This document shows positions 1 through 8,533 of a stretch of DNA of 64,000 nucleotides, one piece after another. Each line of letters starts with the position of its first letter. Positions within the stretch are counted from its first letter, which is position 1. Both the position numbers and the translations under genes were made by a program. A model generated the notes under the pieces. That model did no database searches. It saw nothing but the letters and a program-made list of their open reading frames with translations, and was not told where the DNA came from. The DNA is from Puccinellia tenuiflora (taxonomy: Eukaryota > Streptophyta > Magnoliopsida > Poales > Poaceae): contig QRDG01000519.1 of the NCBI GenBank assembly GCA_012064385.1, forward strand, positions 310,001-374,000, in the 5' to 3' direction.

Positions 1-1470
1 GGAGCGAGAGCGAGATGCGGGAGAGAGAGTGATGTGGAAAGAGATAGAGAGCGATGGGAGTGAAGCATGTCAGCGCGGAGAGGCAAAATTGGAAACGCGA
101 AAAAACTCTTAAATTGTAGTACAACATATCATTTATTGTATACATTGCGGAACGGAGCGAGTAGCAGGTCCGATGTGGTTGTCGTAAAGTGCGGAGTATC
201 CCAGCAAGTGCTCAGTCGCGAGGCCTAGTAGAACTAATCCTGACTGCCAAGTTGGCTGGGAGGGCCGACCACATCCGCAGCCACAGGAAGCCCAAAATAA
301 CCCTGGTGGCCTAACCAGAATGACACCAAAAGCAGCGGTCAGACTAGACCACTAGATAGACGGAAGAAAATAAAGAAAGAAGTGTTTCGATGCTCGGTAG
401 GAGGCCTCTGGCGAATAGTTCCCATCAAGGCCAATCTTGGAACGATGTCGTTCGCCTAAAAGCACACGGCGTTCTACGGATTCGATCAGGACTACTCCAG
501 CATTGTCCTCACACACCTGGCGATCGGTAGAAGCAACATGGACATACAATTTTCTGAATGGATTTACGTCCAGATGCCTCCCATTTCTATGTATGAATGG
601 ATCCTACTTCAGCTATTGAGTCGAGCTTTGCTGGTTTATTAGTGGCGTTCAATATCTCAGGAATCATGAATTCTAGACTTCATTCATGTTTATCAGGGTG
701 TGAGGGTAGCAAAGTTGGCTAGGGTAGAGACAAAGATCAGCTACATATAGAAAGTTCGGGAGGCAACACTATGATTTTATAAGACCGGATCATGGTCCTA
801 AATAAAGTGTAATCTTAAAATATCTTCTAGCATAAATATCATCGTTCATGTGCTTCAGTCAGTCTGGTAAATGCAATTATGGCATATCTCTTTGTAGCAT
901 GTATTCCTCACCGGTGAGTGGTGATATTACATTTGTGTCGATAGGTGGCCCCTGTTTGCTCTCTCTCTATTGAGTAGTTCAACCAGCTCACCTCTTCAAT
1001 TTAGCCTGCACATGTCTTTAAAAAGGGGCACGTGTCCTCCAGCAAAATGTTGATCATTAGGAATTAATTCACGAATAAATAAAGATAGAGAAAAATAGAG
1101 GCTGGAAACCACATCAAATTATCTAATTTGGTTTGATGTTACAACGGGACTATTCAAACCTTAATGTTCGAACAACATTGATGTTGTGTTGCTCGGGGAA
1201 AAAATAAACTTAGTTTTCAGTGGATTCAACGTAAATGAAGTTTATATATGATTATGTATATATGGTCATTACCGTTCTAAGCTATTTGATATGTTTTTAC
1301 TCTGCTTAGAATCCAAAAATTGGTAAAACATGACATTCTAGCGGTACAAGAAAAACTCATTTCGTCTAAGCAATTACTATTTAAGCTCATTTAATTTTAT
1401 AAAAATCTAATACGGGACACACGTCTGAATTCATATGGGTTGACAAGACTATGGAGCACAGAAGCAAGTC
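1..1470. other. Unassigned low-complexity-poor DNA
   Basis: I see no supportable gene. A short minus-strand ORF near 352-549 and its plus-strand overlap are unsupported by any family I recognise. Bases 1-560 are moderately GC-rich and could be the end of a low-copy sequence; 700-1450 is AT-rich. No LTR ends, terminal inverted repeats or tandem repeats were found. Confidence 0.4.
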
Positions 1471-1632
1471 ATATTGAGCGCATTTGGTAGCGAGCATCAA
1501 AATCTGAGTTCTGTGAGACTTGGTTGGACAGGGCTAGGTCTCACAAAACCAGCCTCCTAGTCATGTTGTGCATACCGTTTGGTAGCCAACATGTCTCTAG
1601 GTCAGGCCCGCCGTATGCAGCTCAACCAAACA
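1471..1632. mobile_element. Possible MITE-like element
   Basis: A short stretch opens with a TTTGGTAGCGAGC-like sequence and closes with a sequence whose reverse complement starts TTTGGTTGAGC, so the ends are imperfect inverted repeats. Internal TTTGGTAGC-type motifs repeat near 1577. The size (about 160 bp), lack of coding capacity and position next to a LINE poly(A) tail fit a miniature inverted-repeat element. No clear target duplication was found, so this is tentative. Confidence 0.3.
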
Positions 1633-1647
1633 ACATGCTTGTATCTT

Positions 1648-3150
1648 TTTTTTTATAGAAATGGGTGTTACCCCAGCCTCTGCATCAAAATGATGCACAC
1701 GGCTATTTTATTAAATAAACTCAATCGTGCAATATTTAAGTTATTACAGCCCGAAAATTACAACCAATGGCTCCACAGAAGGCCACCAAAATAACAATGC
1801 TGATAAAAGACGACTACACAAATTGTAATCGGCTAGTGTGCCACCATCCACCCCGGTTGAAGATAGTCCGAACGACCGCCATCAACCGAGTGCATCCAGA
1901 AGCCAAACGCCCTCGCTTGTTCGCTGGAAGAAGATAGGACCACTTGTGGATCCAGTAGGTAGCATGATGAATAACCTGCAAAAATTGTCCAGTGTTCGCT
2001 TTGTTAAACACAACATCATTTCGACAATTCCAAATTGCCCATAAAAAAGCGTACACGCCGATACGAATGGTAGCTTTAGTATCCTTATCCACCCCATTCA
2101 TCCAATTACCAAATAGATTAGTAATACTAGTTGGAGGAGTTATATTAAACGTAAAATGAATCAATCTCCAAATTTGACGTGCAAGCTGACAGGACACAAA
2201 TAAATGGTCACCGTTTCATCATGACTACAGAAAACGCATTTCTTACACCCTGTCCATCGGCGTTTAATAAGATTATCCTTGGTAAGAAGTACCTTCCGAT
2301 GAAGGAACCACATAAATTTTTTGATCTTAAGGGGAACTTTTAACCTCCAAATATATTTTTTGTAAAAATGGACAGAACCATTCACGTGCTCCAAGTATAA
2401 AGACTTAACTGAAAAACCCCCGATGGAGTTAAATTCCAAGTAAGAGAATCTGGTTCCGTCGTCAAAGAGATCGGCATAAGTCTCTCTACTAGATTAAGCC
2501 AATCAGTCCATTTATCTCCAACTAAGGATCAACGGAATTGAATAGTCACTTGTACGCTATCAAGAACATTTGCAACCAAAACATTTTTATGACGAACAAT
2601 GTTATACAGCGAAGGATATTGATCTGAAAGTGGGTTTTGCCCTAACAAAGTATCTTCCCAGAAACGGATACCATCTCCGTTCCCAAGAGAAAACTTAATG
2701 TGCTTAAAAAACTCAGTTTTAACCCCCATATATAATTCCTTTCCAAAAAGATGAATCTGTTGGTTTTACCTCCACTTGAGCTAGAGTTCTTCCAGCAACA
2801 TACTTCTTGTACAGTAGCTCCTGCCATACACCTTCCTCAGTCAAAAATTTAAAAAGCCACTTGCTAAGTAAACATTTGTTTTTAACATCCAAGACCTCAA
2901 TCCCCAGCCCGCCCTGGTCTTTGGGTCTACAAATAATATTCCACTTCCATAGACGATATTTCTTTTGGTGAGGTGAAGCTACAGCTTTAAAGGAAATTTT
3001 AAACGGTCGACCATGTACGATCAATTTGACAAAATTCATCTAAAAAAGTTTCAAACATGAACAGGAAATTAAAAGGTAATGATTAACGAAACTCAAAACC
3101 GACTGTGAGAATGGAACCACATCGTTAATCCCCATCATTTTCGTGTGGAG
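1648..3150 (-). mobile_element. 5'-truncated LINE remnant (RT C-terminus and zf-RVT)
   Basis: Read on the minus strand, this is the 3' end of a plant L1-type LINE. Fragments at 3039-2719 carry the conserved post-RT region (KWNIICRPKDQGGLGI). Fragments at 2439-2161 and 2197-1814 carry the zf-RVT zinc-binding tail (W..PLKIKKFMWFLHRK, then CKKCVFC). The frame is broken at least three times, so it is not functional. The 3' UTR contains the GATGCAGAGGCTGGGG motif typical of grass LINEs, and a T-run on the plus strand (about 1648-1657) is the poly(A) tail. The 5' end fades near 3150; no endonuclease or RT catalytic core is present, consistent with 5' truncation at insertion. Target duplication not identified. 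Confidence 0.8.
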
Positions 3151-3959
3151 TGCATTTTGAATCAAGGACTGTAGCAATGATTAGAAGGAAGAAGAAGAAG
3201 TAAGAGTAAGGAGAGAGTGAGCGGAAGCAAAAATCACGTACATGGTTGCATCGCTGGAGCTGGCGGAGGAGAGAACGAGAATGGCTCGCTGGGCACCGTC
3301 GATTCGACCGTGCCTCTCGGGCCTGGCCCGACGCTGCTTTGAGAAGCGCGCTGGCCAAGTTTTAGAACCCACACATGCATCCAATCACCGTGACTTTGCA
3401 GCTGGCGGGCCACTTTTTGGGCTCTGCGGGCTACCAAACGCGCCCATTGGTACTGTGTACCAATTACTACTAAAGAAGATGACGTGTCCAACATAAAGAC
3501 CAATGGTGCCAACATCTTTGTGACATGTCGATATTATGAAATTGAATAAAAAACAATGTATTGTATGGATTATATACATGTCAATACGGATCAGGGAGAA
3601 GATATCTCAATGATAGGTATCTCATGGTTCCTTAATATATTTGGAACATATGTTGCAATGCCTACAAACATTACTAACGATTTTTTGAGTTTCCTAATGA
3701 TGCGGCTAGAGTTTCAAACAAAGAGAGACAATTTGCTACCCGCATGGGTAGCTACACACCCATGCGTTATAACTTATACGGAGATGCAAGCCGTATGTAT
3801 CCGTTTTAGCTTGTTTTCCTAGTAAAACACGGATATTTGGTGTACAAAACTGGTTTCAGAATTTTCAAAAAAATATTTTTTGGTCGTCATTTTGAGCTTT
3901 TTTTCATAGTTGACTTTTGTTGACTTTTGGGTCAAACTTTACTAAAAAAACCGAGCATT
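3151..3959. other. Unassigned DNA with two small perfect palindromes
   Basis: No gene is supported. Two adjacent hairpins are visible: CGCATGGGT / ACCCATGCG at 3741-3766 and ATACGG / CCGTAT at 3776-3796. The segment lies between the LINE remnant and the first CACTA subterminal repeats. It should contain the missing left terminus of that CACTA element, but no CACTAGTAG sequence is present. Confidence 0.4.
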
Positions 3960-3965
3960 TGTCAC

Positions 3966-4180
3966 ATTCGCCAGCGGTAAATAGCACTGGCGAACATGAT
4001 TTCCTGTTCGCCAGTGGTAAGACCAGTACCACTGGCGAACAGAGCACGCAATGCGCCAGTGGTAAGTGCGGGTTCGGGCAAACCCTAACGGGCCACCTAC
4101 AACTGGCGAATGGTCTGAGTGGTTCGCCAGCGGCAAGGTAAGTACCGCTGGCGAACCGTCGTCCCTGTTCGCCAGCGGTA
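3966..4180. repeat. CACTA left subterminal repeats
   Basis: About eight copies of GTTCGCCAGYGGTA in both orientations, several forming head-to-head pairs (for example around 4006-4042). The same motif recurs at the right end. Role as transposase-binding sites is inferred from En/Spm biology. Confidence 0.7.
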
Positions 4181-4189
4181 GTTAGTGTA

Positions 4190-4487
4190 CATAGCTGCCG
4201 CGATCGAGCTCCATCCCATCCCCACCCGACCTTTTTCATCTCTCACACACGCGCCCGCGCGCCGTACGTCGCGCGCCGTCGCCCTCTCCCCGTCGTCGCC
4301 GCCGCCGCCATCCTCCTCTCCCCGTCGGCCGTCCTCCTCTCCCCGTCGCCGCCGTCCTCCTCTTCCCGTCGCCGCCCTCCTCTCCCCGTTGCCACCGCCG
4401 CCGCCGTCCTCCTCTCCCCGTCGCCACGCCCGTGCCGAGCACCACCACCGCCTCGCCGTTGAGCACGTACGCCATCAAGCAAGCAAG
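4190..4487 (+). other. GC-rich 5' exon-like segment with a splice donor
   Basis: A strongly GC/CT-rich block of CCGTCGCC-type repeats ends in CAAGCAAG|GTGAGC at about 4487, a textbook plant splice donor followed by a T-rich stretch. This looks like the untranslated first exon of a transcript reading into the hairpin cluster. A long proline/serine ORF overlaps it but is compositional. No TATA box was confidently placed. Alternative: a captured host 5' UTR with no present function. Confidence 0.4.
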
Positions 4488-5072
4488 GTGAGCATATTTC
4501 CTCTCCCTCCTCCTCTCCCTCCTTGCCCTTCTTGGTGTTCAAATTTGCAGTTTGTTTGTTAGTTAGTGGTCCGAAATTAGTTAAATCTGCAGTTTGTTTG
4601 TTTATCAGTGGTCCGAAATTAGTTAAATCTGCAGCCATATGTGACTGTCTATCCCTACAATTTGTTTGTTTATACCATGATGTTGTATTTTAGATGGAAA
4701 ATGGCAAATCTGTCAAATCTAGGAAGGCTGTTTGGGATGCCTTTGCATCTGTCTTTCCTTAGAATTATTTGAACTCTGTATGCTCTCATTGATATCCACG
4801 CTTCTTCCTATTTGAGTTGTAATCAACTAAAAAAATAACCTCCTATTTGTTTTGTAATATTTATTAGCACTTCTTTCTATTTGTGTGTGTGTATGGGCAG
4901 ATGCTTTGTTCTACAATTTGTCTTAGCATGCTCCTGCATGTCATTATGTTAGCATTTTGTCTAACTTGAAATAATTGTAAATAATGTTTTATTACATTGC
5001 TTTATTATGATCGATGAGCTATTTAGGGTTGCTTGTGTGTGCCGATGATTAAAAATGTTGTGGCACTATGTG

Positions 5073-5160
5073 GTAACTCTGAAGGTCTGCGGAGCCTTGT
5101 GATATGCACAAGTACAAGTCCTGTGCATCCTACTTGGCTCCGCCGATCCTTCAGGGCTAC
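5073..5160 (+). ncRNA. Hairpin 1
   Basis: GTAACTCTGAAGG opens the 5' arm and CCTTCAGGGCTAC closes the 3' arm. The middle stem pairs GCGGAGCC with GGCTCCGC. Terminal loop lies around 5112-5120. Apart from the sixth, it is the copy with the strongest G-C stem. Confidence 0.5.
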
Positions 5161-5265
5161 TAATTGTGTGTCCGACCTAAGTATGAGGCGCAAAATCTAA
5201 GTCATTTTTATTTTGTTTTGTCTGTTTATTCGAAAGCCAATGATTAAATGTTCTGGCACTAGGTT

Positions 5266-5354
5266 GTAGGCCTGCAGGTCTTGTGAGCCTTGTGATATGC
5301 ACAAGTACCAAGTCTTGTGCATCATACTTGGCTCACCAGATCCTGCAGGTCTAC
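5266..5354 (+). ncRNA. Hairpin 2
   Basis: The CCTGCAGG ends pair (self-complementary) and GTGAGCC pairs with GGCTCAC. GCACAAG pairs with CTTGTGC next to the loop. Nearly identical to hairpin 3, suggesting recent duplication of the unit. Confidence 0.5.
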
Positions 5355-5457
5355 TTGTGTGTCCGACCTAAGTATGAGGCGCAAAATCTAAGTCATTTTT
5401 ATTTTGTTTTGTCTGTTTCTTCGAAAGCCGATGATTAAAATGTTGTGGCACTAGGTT

Positions 5458-5545
5458 GTACGCCTGCAGGTCTTGTGAGCCTTGTGATATGCACAAGTAC
5501 CAAGTCTTGTGCATCATACTTGGCTCACGAGCTCCTGCAGGTCTA
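5458..5545 (+). ncRNA. Hairpin 3
   Basis: Same arms as hairpin 2, with 3' arm GGCTCACGAGCTCCTGCAGG; the change near 5530 keeps the lower stem paired. Confidence 0.5.
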
Positions 5546-5648
5546 TTTGTGTGTCCGACCTAAGTATGAGGTGCAAAATTTAAGTCATTTTTATTTTGTT
5601 TTGTCTTTTTCTTCTAAGCCGATGATTAAAATGTTGTGACACTGTATG

Positions 5649-5735
5649 ATTCAGGGAGGAGCTAGTGAACCTTGTGATATGCACAAATAAACATTTTGTG
5701 CATCCTACTTGGTTCACTTGCTCCGTCTCTGAAAT
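5649..5735 (+). ncRNA. Hairpin 4
   Basis: Lower stem replaced by TCAGGGAGGAGC versus GCTCCGTCTCTGA. The middle stem has changed on both sides to GTGAACC/GGTTCAC. The loop sequence is AATAAACATT. Confidence 0.5.
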
Positions 5736-5837
5736 GTGTATCCAATTTAAATATGTATGAGGCACAAATCCGAAATTATTTTGTTTTTTCTCTCTCTTTC
5801 CGAATGCCGATGATTAAAATGTTGTGGCACACTATGT

Positions 5838-5933
5838 GATTCAGGGAGGTGCTAGTGGACCTTGTGATATGCACAAATAAACATCTTGTGCATACTCTTA
5901 CTTGGTCCGCTTGCCCGGCCCGTTCCTGATCAA
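5838..5933 (+). ncRNA. Hairpin 5
   Basis: GATTCAGGGA pairs with TTCCTGATC, and GTGGACC pairs with GGTCCGC through one G-U pair. The 3' arm carries several extra bases, making a larger internal loop than in hairpins 1-4. Confidence 0.45.
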
Positions 5934-6027
5934 TGTGTGTCCAATTATTGTATGAGGCATAAACTCGAATCATTTTGTTTCTTCTCTATGAATTGACAAA
6001 TCCGATGATTTAAACTATGCCACGGTA

Positions 6028-6116
6028 AAGGCAAGGAGAGTGTCTACAATGTCTTGTAGTATATACAATTGGAGTGTTTGTATTAATACATGGTCTTGTA
6101 GATACTCTTTTTGCCT
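6028..6116 (+). ncRNA. Hairpin 6, strongly diverged arms
   Basis: It keeps the period and the size but has different arms: AAGGCAAGGAGAGTGTCTAC on the 5' side pairs with GTAGATACTCTTTTTGCCTT on the 3' side, and TTGTAGTATATACAA replaces TTGTGATATGCACAA. Both arms have diverged together. If processed, it would give a different small RNA from hairpins 1-5. Confidence 0.5.
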
Positions 6117-6241
6117 TGTTTTGCATGACAATGATATATGAGGCTTTTCATTGTTAACTTCTCGCATTTCATAAATTGTAATATTACTTTTATAACAAAA
6201 TTTTGACTTAGGCATTTTTGACTTAGGTGTTCTCGGCGACG

Positions 6242-6625
6242 ATGTCCATGTTGGACCAGAGGGGCGATGTGCGGGACTGGGCTCCACCGGGCTGGCACTG
6301 GGAGGTGCTACCTTCTGGGATGCGCAGCTTGGTGAGGAATCCGGGTGACGTCGTCGACCCGGATCTTCTGTGGTGGCAGTCGCGTGGGCCACGCTCGATG
6401 TAGAGGGAGCCGGCACTCGAGGAGGTGGTATATCGCCATATCAGGGAGGAGGATGAGCACGTCCGTCGCTACATGTATCTATTGGATAGGCAGTATGACA
6501 GTAGGTGGTCGTTTCTTCAGAGGGTTCCTTCTCACGTGAGCTATGACCCTGTGAGGGTTCCTTCTCTTTGGATGCGCAGCGCCGGCGGCTCAGCACCCCC
6601 CGGCTCAGGAACCAGTCGAAGTTAG
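6242..6625 (+). pseudogene. Small unrecognised ORF with one in-frame stop
   Basis: From ATG at 6242 the frame stays open to TAG at 6623-6625 except for a TAG at 6401-6403, giving 128 codons including both stops. The composition changes sharply from AT-rich to GC-rich and looks coding (MSMLDQRGDVRDWAPPGWHW start; an acidic EEDEHV stretch after the stop). A TTTTGACTTAG acceptor-like site lies just upstream, so it may be the last exon of the transcript that contains the hairpins. I do not recognise the family. It could be a captured host exon or a remnant element protein. The single stop suggests recent decay. Confidence 0.4.
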
Positions 6626-6649
6626 TTTCAGAGCTTCATATATTAGCTA

Positions 6650-6703
6650 GCTAGTGATATGCACAAATAGCCAAGTAGATGGACTTGGTTGTATGCTACT
6701 TAT
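6650..6703 (+). ncRNA. Possible degenerate seventh hairpin
   Basis: GTGATATGCACAAATAG matches the 5' arm of hairpins 4 and 5. It is followed by CCAAGT-AGATGG-ACTTGG, a small perfect stem, and then a TTGTATGCTACT sequence that partly pairs back. It lies outside the 191-bp register, downstream of the small ORF. Confidence 0.25.
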
Positions 6704-6837
6704 ACTATTTTGGAAATTGTGTATTTGTACTGGTCTGTCAAATATTTCTCTATATATACTGCTGGAATATGAATTTTGCTATATATATATTGCTATAATA
6801 CATTTCTGCTTTTATTTTAAAAGCAGAAATATATATT

Positions 6838-6995
6838 ACTGGCGAACAGGTTCTTGTTCGCCTGTGATAAGGGTCAATCGCTGGCGAACATGTAACTGGT
6901 TCGCCAGTGGTAAGCTGTTACCACTGGCGATACTACCACTGACGAACCACCAGTTCGCCAGCGGTAGCCGAATTTGGTTCGCCAGTGGTAGGCTT
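6838..6995. repeat. CACTA right subterminal repeats
   Basis: Several copies of TTCGCCAGYGGTA and its complement directly inside the right terminus, matching the left cluster in sequence and spacing. Confidence 0.7.
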
Positions 6996-7008
6996 TTTCC
7001 TACTAGTG

Positions 7009-8533
7009 TTCCAGGCGGCGTGCAAATTTGACCCGCTTTGTGCTCGCTGTGGGCAGGCCGGCCACAACACGGTGGACTGCACCAACAATGCCATTGTCCC
7101 CTCCCTCCACCTTATGGGGCAAGCCATCCCTGGCGAGGGGTTCTTCTACCTAGACTTCGAGGATAACGGCGACGACATGGAGGAGGAGACCAACGAGGCC
7201 ATCATTTCCTTTGCGGGGGAAGGGCTGCCGACCCATGCGCTGGAGGCCGAGCTCCGCCATCTGGTCGAGGGGGCGTGGGACTGGCGGGTGCGGATGGTTG
7301 CACCCCTGCAGTTCTCGGTGATGTTCCCTTCGCGTGATCTGCTCAAGATGAGCACACGAAGTGGACAATTGTTCCTTCCCCTACACAACATTGAGGCCTC
7401 CATCCGCCTTGCTAACGCCGACCCGGCTCCGGTCGCGGTGCTGCAGGAGACTTGGTTGTCCATCACCGGCCTGCCCAAGCGCATGCGTCGTGCCTCTCGT
7501 CTCATGGAGGGGATGCGCATGCTGGGTCGTCCCTTGGAGGTGGACGAACGCTTGTTGGTCGGCCGTCTCCCGGTGCGGATGCGCATCTCCTGTAGGGACC
7601 CCTCCAATCTCAATGGGTTGGCGCTGCTCTTCCACAAGAATGAGGGGTTCAACGTGGGGATTTGGGTGGAGCCACCGCGTCCTTCCTCTTAGGCTGCACC
7701 ACCTCCCCCTCCAAACAACAACGACGACAACTCGGGGGAGGACTTTGATGACAGCTTGACGGAGGAGGAGTGGAGGCTGGTGGGTGAGAAGGATCGGGCT
7801 CAGGAGGAGGAGCGGTCCCGTGCTCGCCCTGATGCTTCCCAGACGGCGGGTGGTGCCTCGTCTGGCGACCAGAATATGACCAAGGCGGCGCCGATCGAGG
7901 CTGGTGGCGTGGCGCAGGTTTTGGAGCCCCTGGTTGGTGACCAGTACGGCTCCAACCCGAAGAAGGGTGGGGCGTGGCCTCTGTCTCTCTCGATGCTCGA
8001 GAAGATGCGAGCGGCGACCGCGGCCGAGGCTGTCCTACCACCACCGAGCTCTCGCCTTCTAGACTCTTCTCTCCTCTCCTCGGGCTCCCTGGACTCGGAC
8101 GGCGACTCTCCTCCATCTCTCGACGCGGAGGTGGAGACCGACGCTAAGATGGGAGACGTGGCGCAGCAGCCTCCTATGGCCGAGCGGGAGGTTGAGGGAG
8201 GAGGGGTGGCGGTTAGCTTTTTCGGTTGAGACGGGTCGCGAGGCGGAGGTATTGTCGCTCATTAGGGCTAAAGAGGCAGCGCAGGCTGCAATCGCTGAGG
8301 CGGTCTTTCGTAGGGACATGGAGGTGGCCAAGGCGGCTACCGCGGTCCCAGGCGGTGCCGACGAGGTGGTTGGGGCCACCGAGGAGGTACCTAGGTTGGA
8401 GATGGGGATTCCTTCCCCGGCTCCACCTTCGGCCGCCCCAAAGCCAATGGAAGGGGCATGGCTAATCCCAAGTTGGCAGCCCGTCGTGGACGGAGGACAA
8501 CAGCCGGCGCTTAATGTGGGCCGGTTTCTATAA
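7009..8533 (+). pseudogene. LINE ORF1 (zinc knuckle, DUF4283-like), broken
   Basis: The nucleic-acid-binding protein of a plant LINE. A CCHC knuckle (CARCGQAGHNTVDC) appears at about 7036-7080, followed by an acidic stretch and a region resembling DUF4283 (about 7180-7670, ending in GFNVGIWVEPP). A TAG at 7690-7692 interrupts the frame, which continues open to a TGA at 8227-8229. A one-base shift near the T-run at about 8217 then restores a reading frame to 8533. The N-terminus is lost at the CACTA junction. The low-complexity Pro/Glu-rich tail is normal for these proteins. Strong family match, clearly non-functional. Confidence 0.75.

Larger units (their letters stand above)
5073..6116 (+). 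ncRNA. Cluster of six tandem microRNA-precursor-like hairpins
   Basis: Six imperfect inverted repeats of about 88 nt start at 5073, 5266, 5458, 5649, 5838 and 6028, a near-constant period of 189-193 bp. Each is preceded by a conserved linker (about CCGATGATTAAAATG). The arms share TTGTGATATGCACAA on the 5' side and TTGTGCATCMTACTTGGYTC on the 3' side. Stem bases change in pairs: GCGGAGCC/GGCTCCGC in the first, GTGAGCC/GGCTCAC in the second and third, GTGAACC/GGTTCAC in the fourth, GTGGACC/GGTCCGC in the fifth. This pattern implies selection for pairing, as in a polycistronic MIRNA. I do not recognise a known miRNA family. Rice miR820, carried by CACTA elements, is a precedent. Direction plus is inferred from the upstream donor; the minus strand would also fold. 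Confidence 0.55.
3960..7008. mobile_element. CACTA-type element, left terminus missing, carrying a hairpin cluster
   Basis: The right end reads GGCTTTTTCCTACTAGTG (7008 last base), the reverse complement of a CACTAGTAGGAAAAAGCC terminus typical of grass CACTA transposons. Both ends hold clustered TTCGCCAGYGGTAA / YTACCACTGGCGAA subterminal motifs, the usual transposase-binding architecture. The right end abuts LINE ORF1 mid-gene, so the element inserted into, or was joined to, the LINE. No matching left terminus or LINE 5' part is found on the other side, so the left end is truncated or rearranged. No transposase is encoded; it is non-autonomous. Inside are a GC-rich exon-like segment, six regularly spaced hairpins and a short broken ORF. 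Confidence 0.7.

Noticed and set aside
4185..4638. Proline/serine-rich and glycine/arginine-rich ORFs on both strands
   Set aside because: Pure CCGTCGCC-type repeat composition; open in all frames for compositional reasons. Better read as an untranslated leader.
6985..7008. LINE ORF1 start at the ATG of 6985
   Set aside because: The ATG lies inside the CACTA terminus, so the first residues are transposon sequence, not the ORF1 N-terminus.
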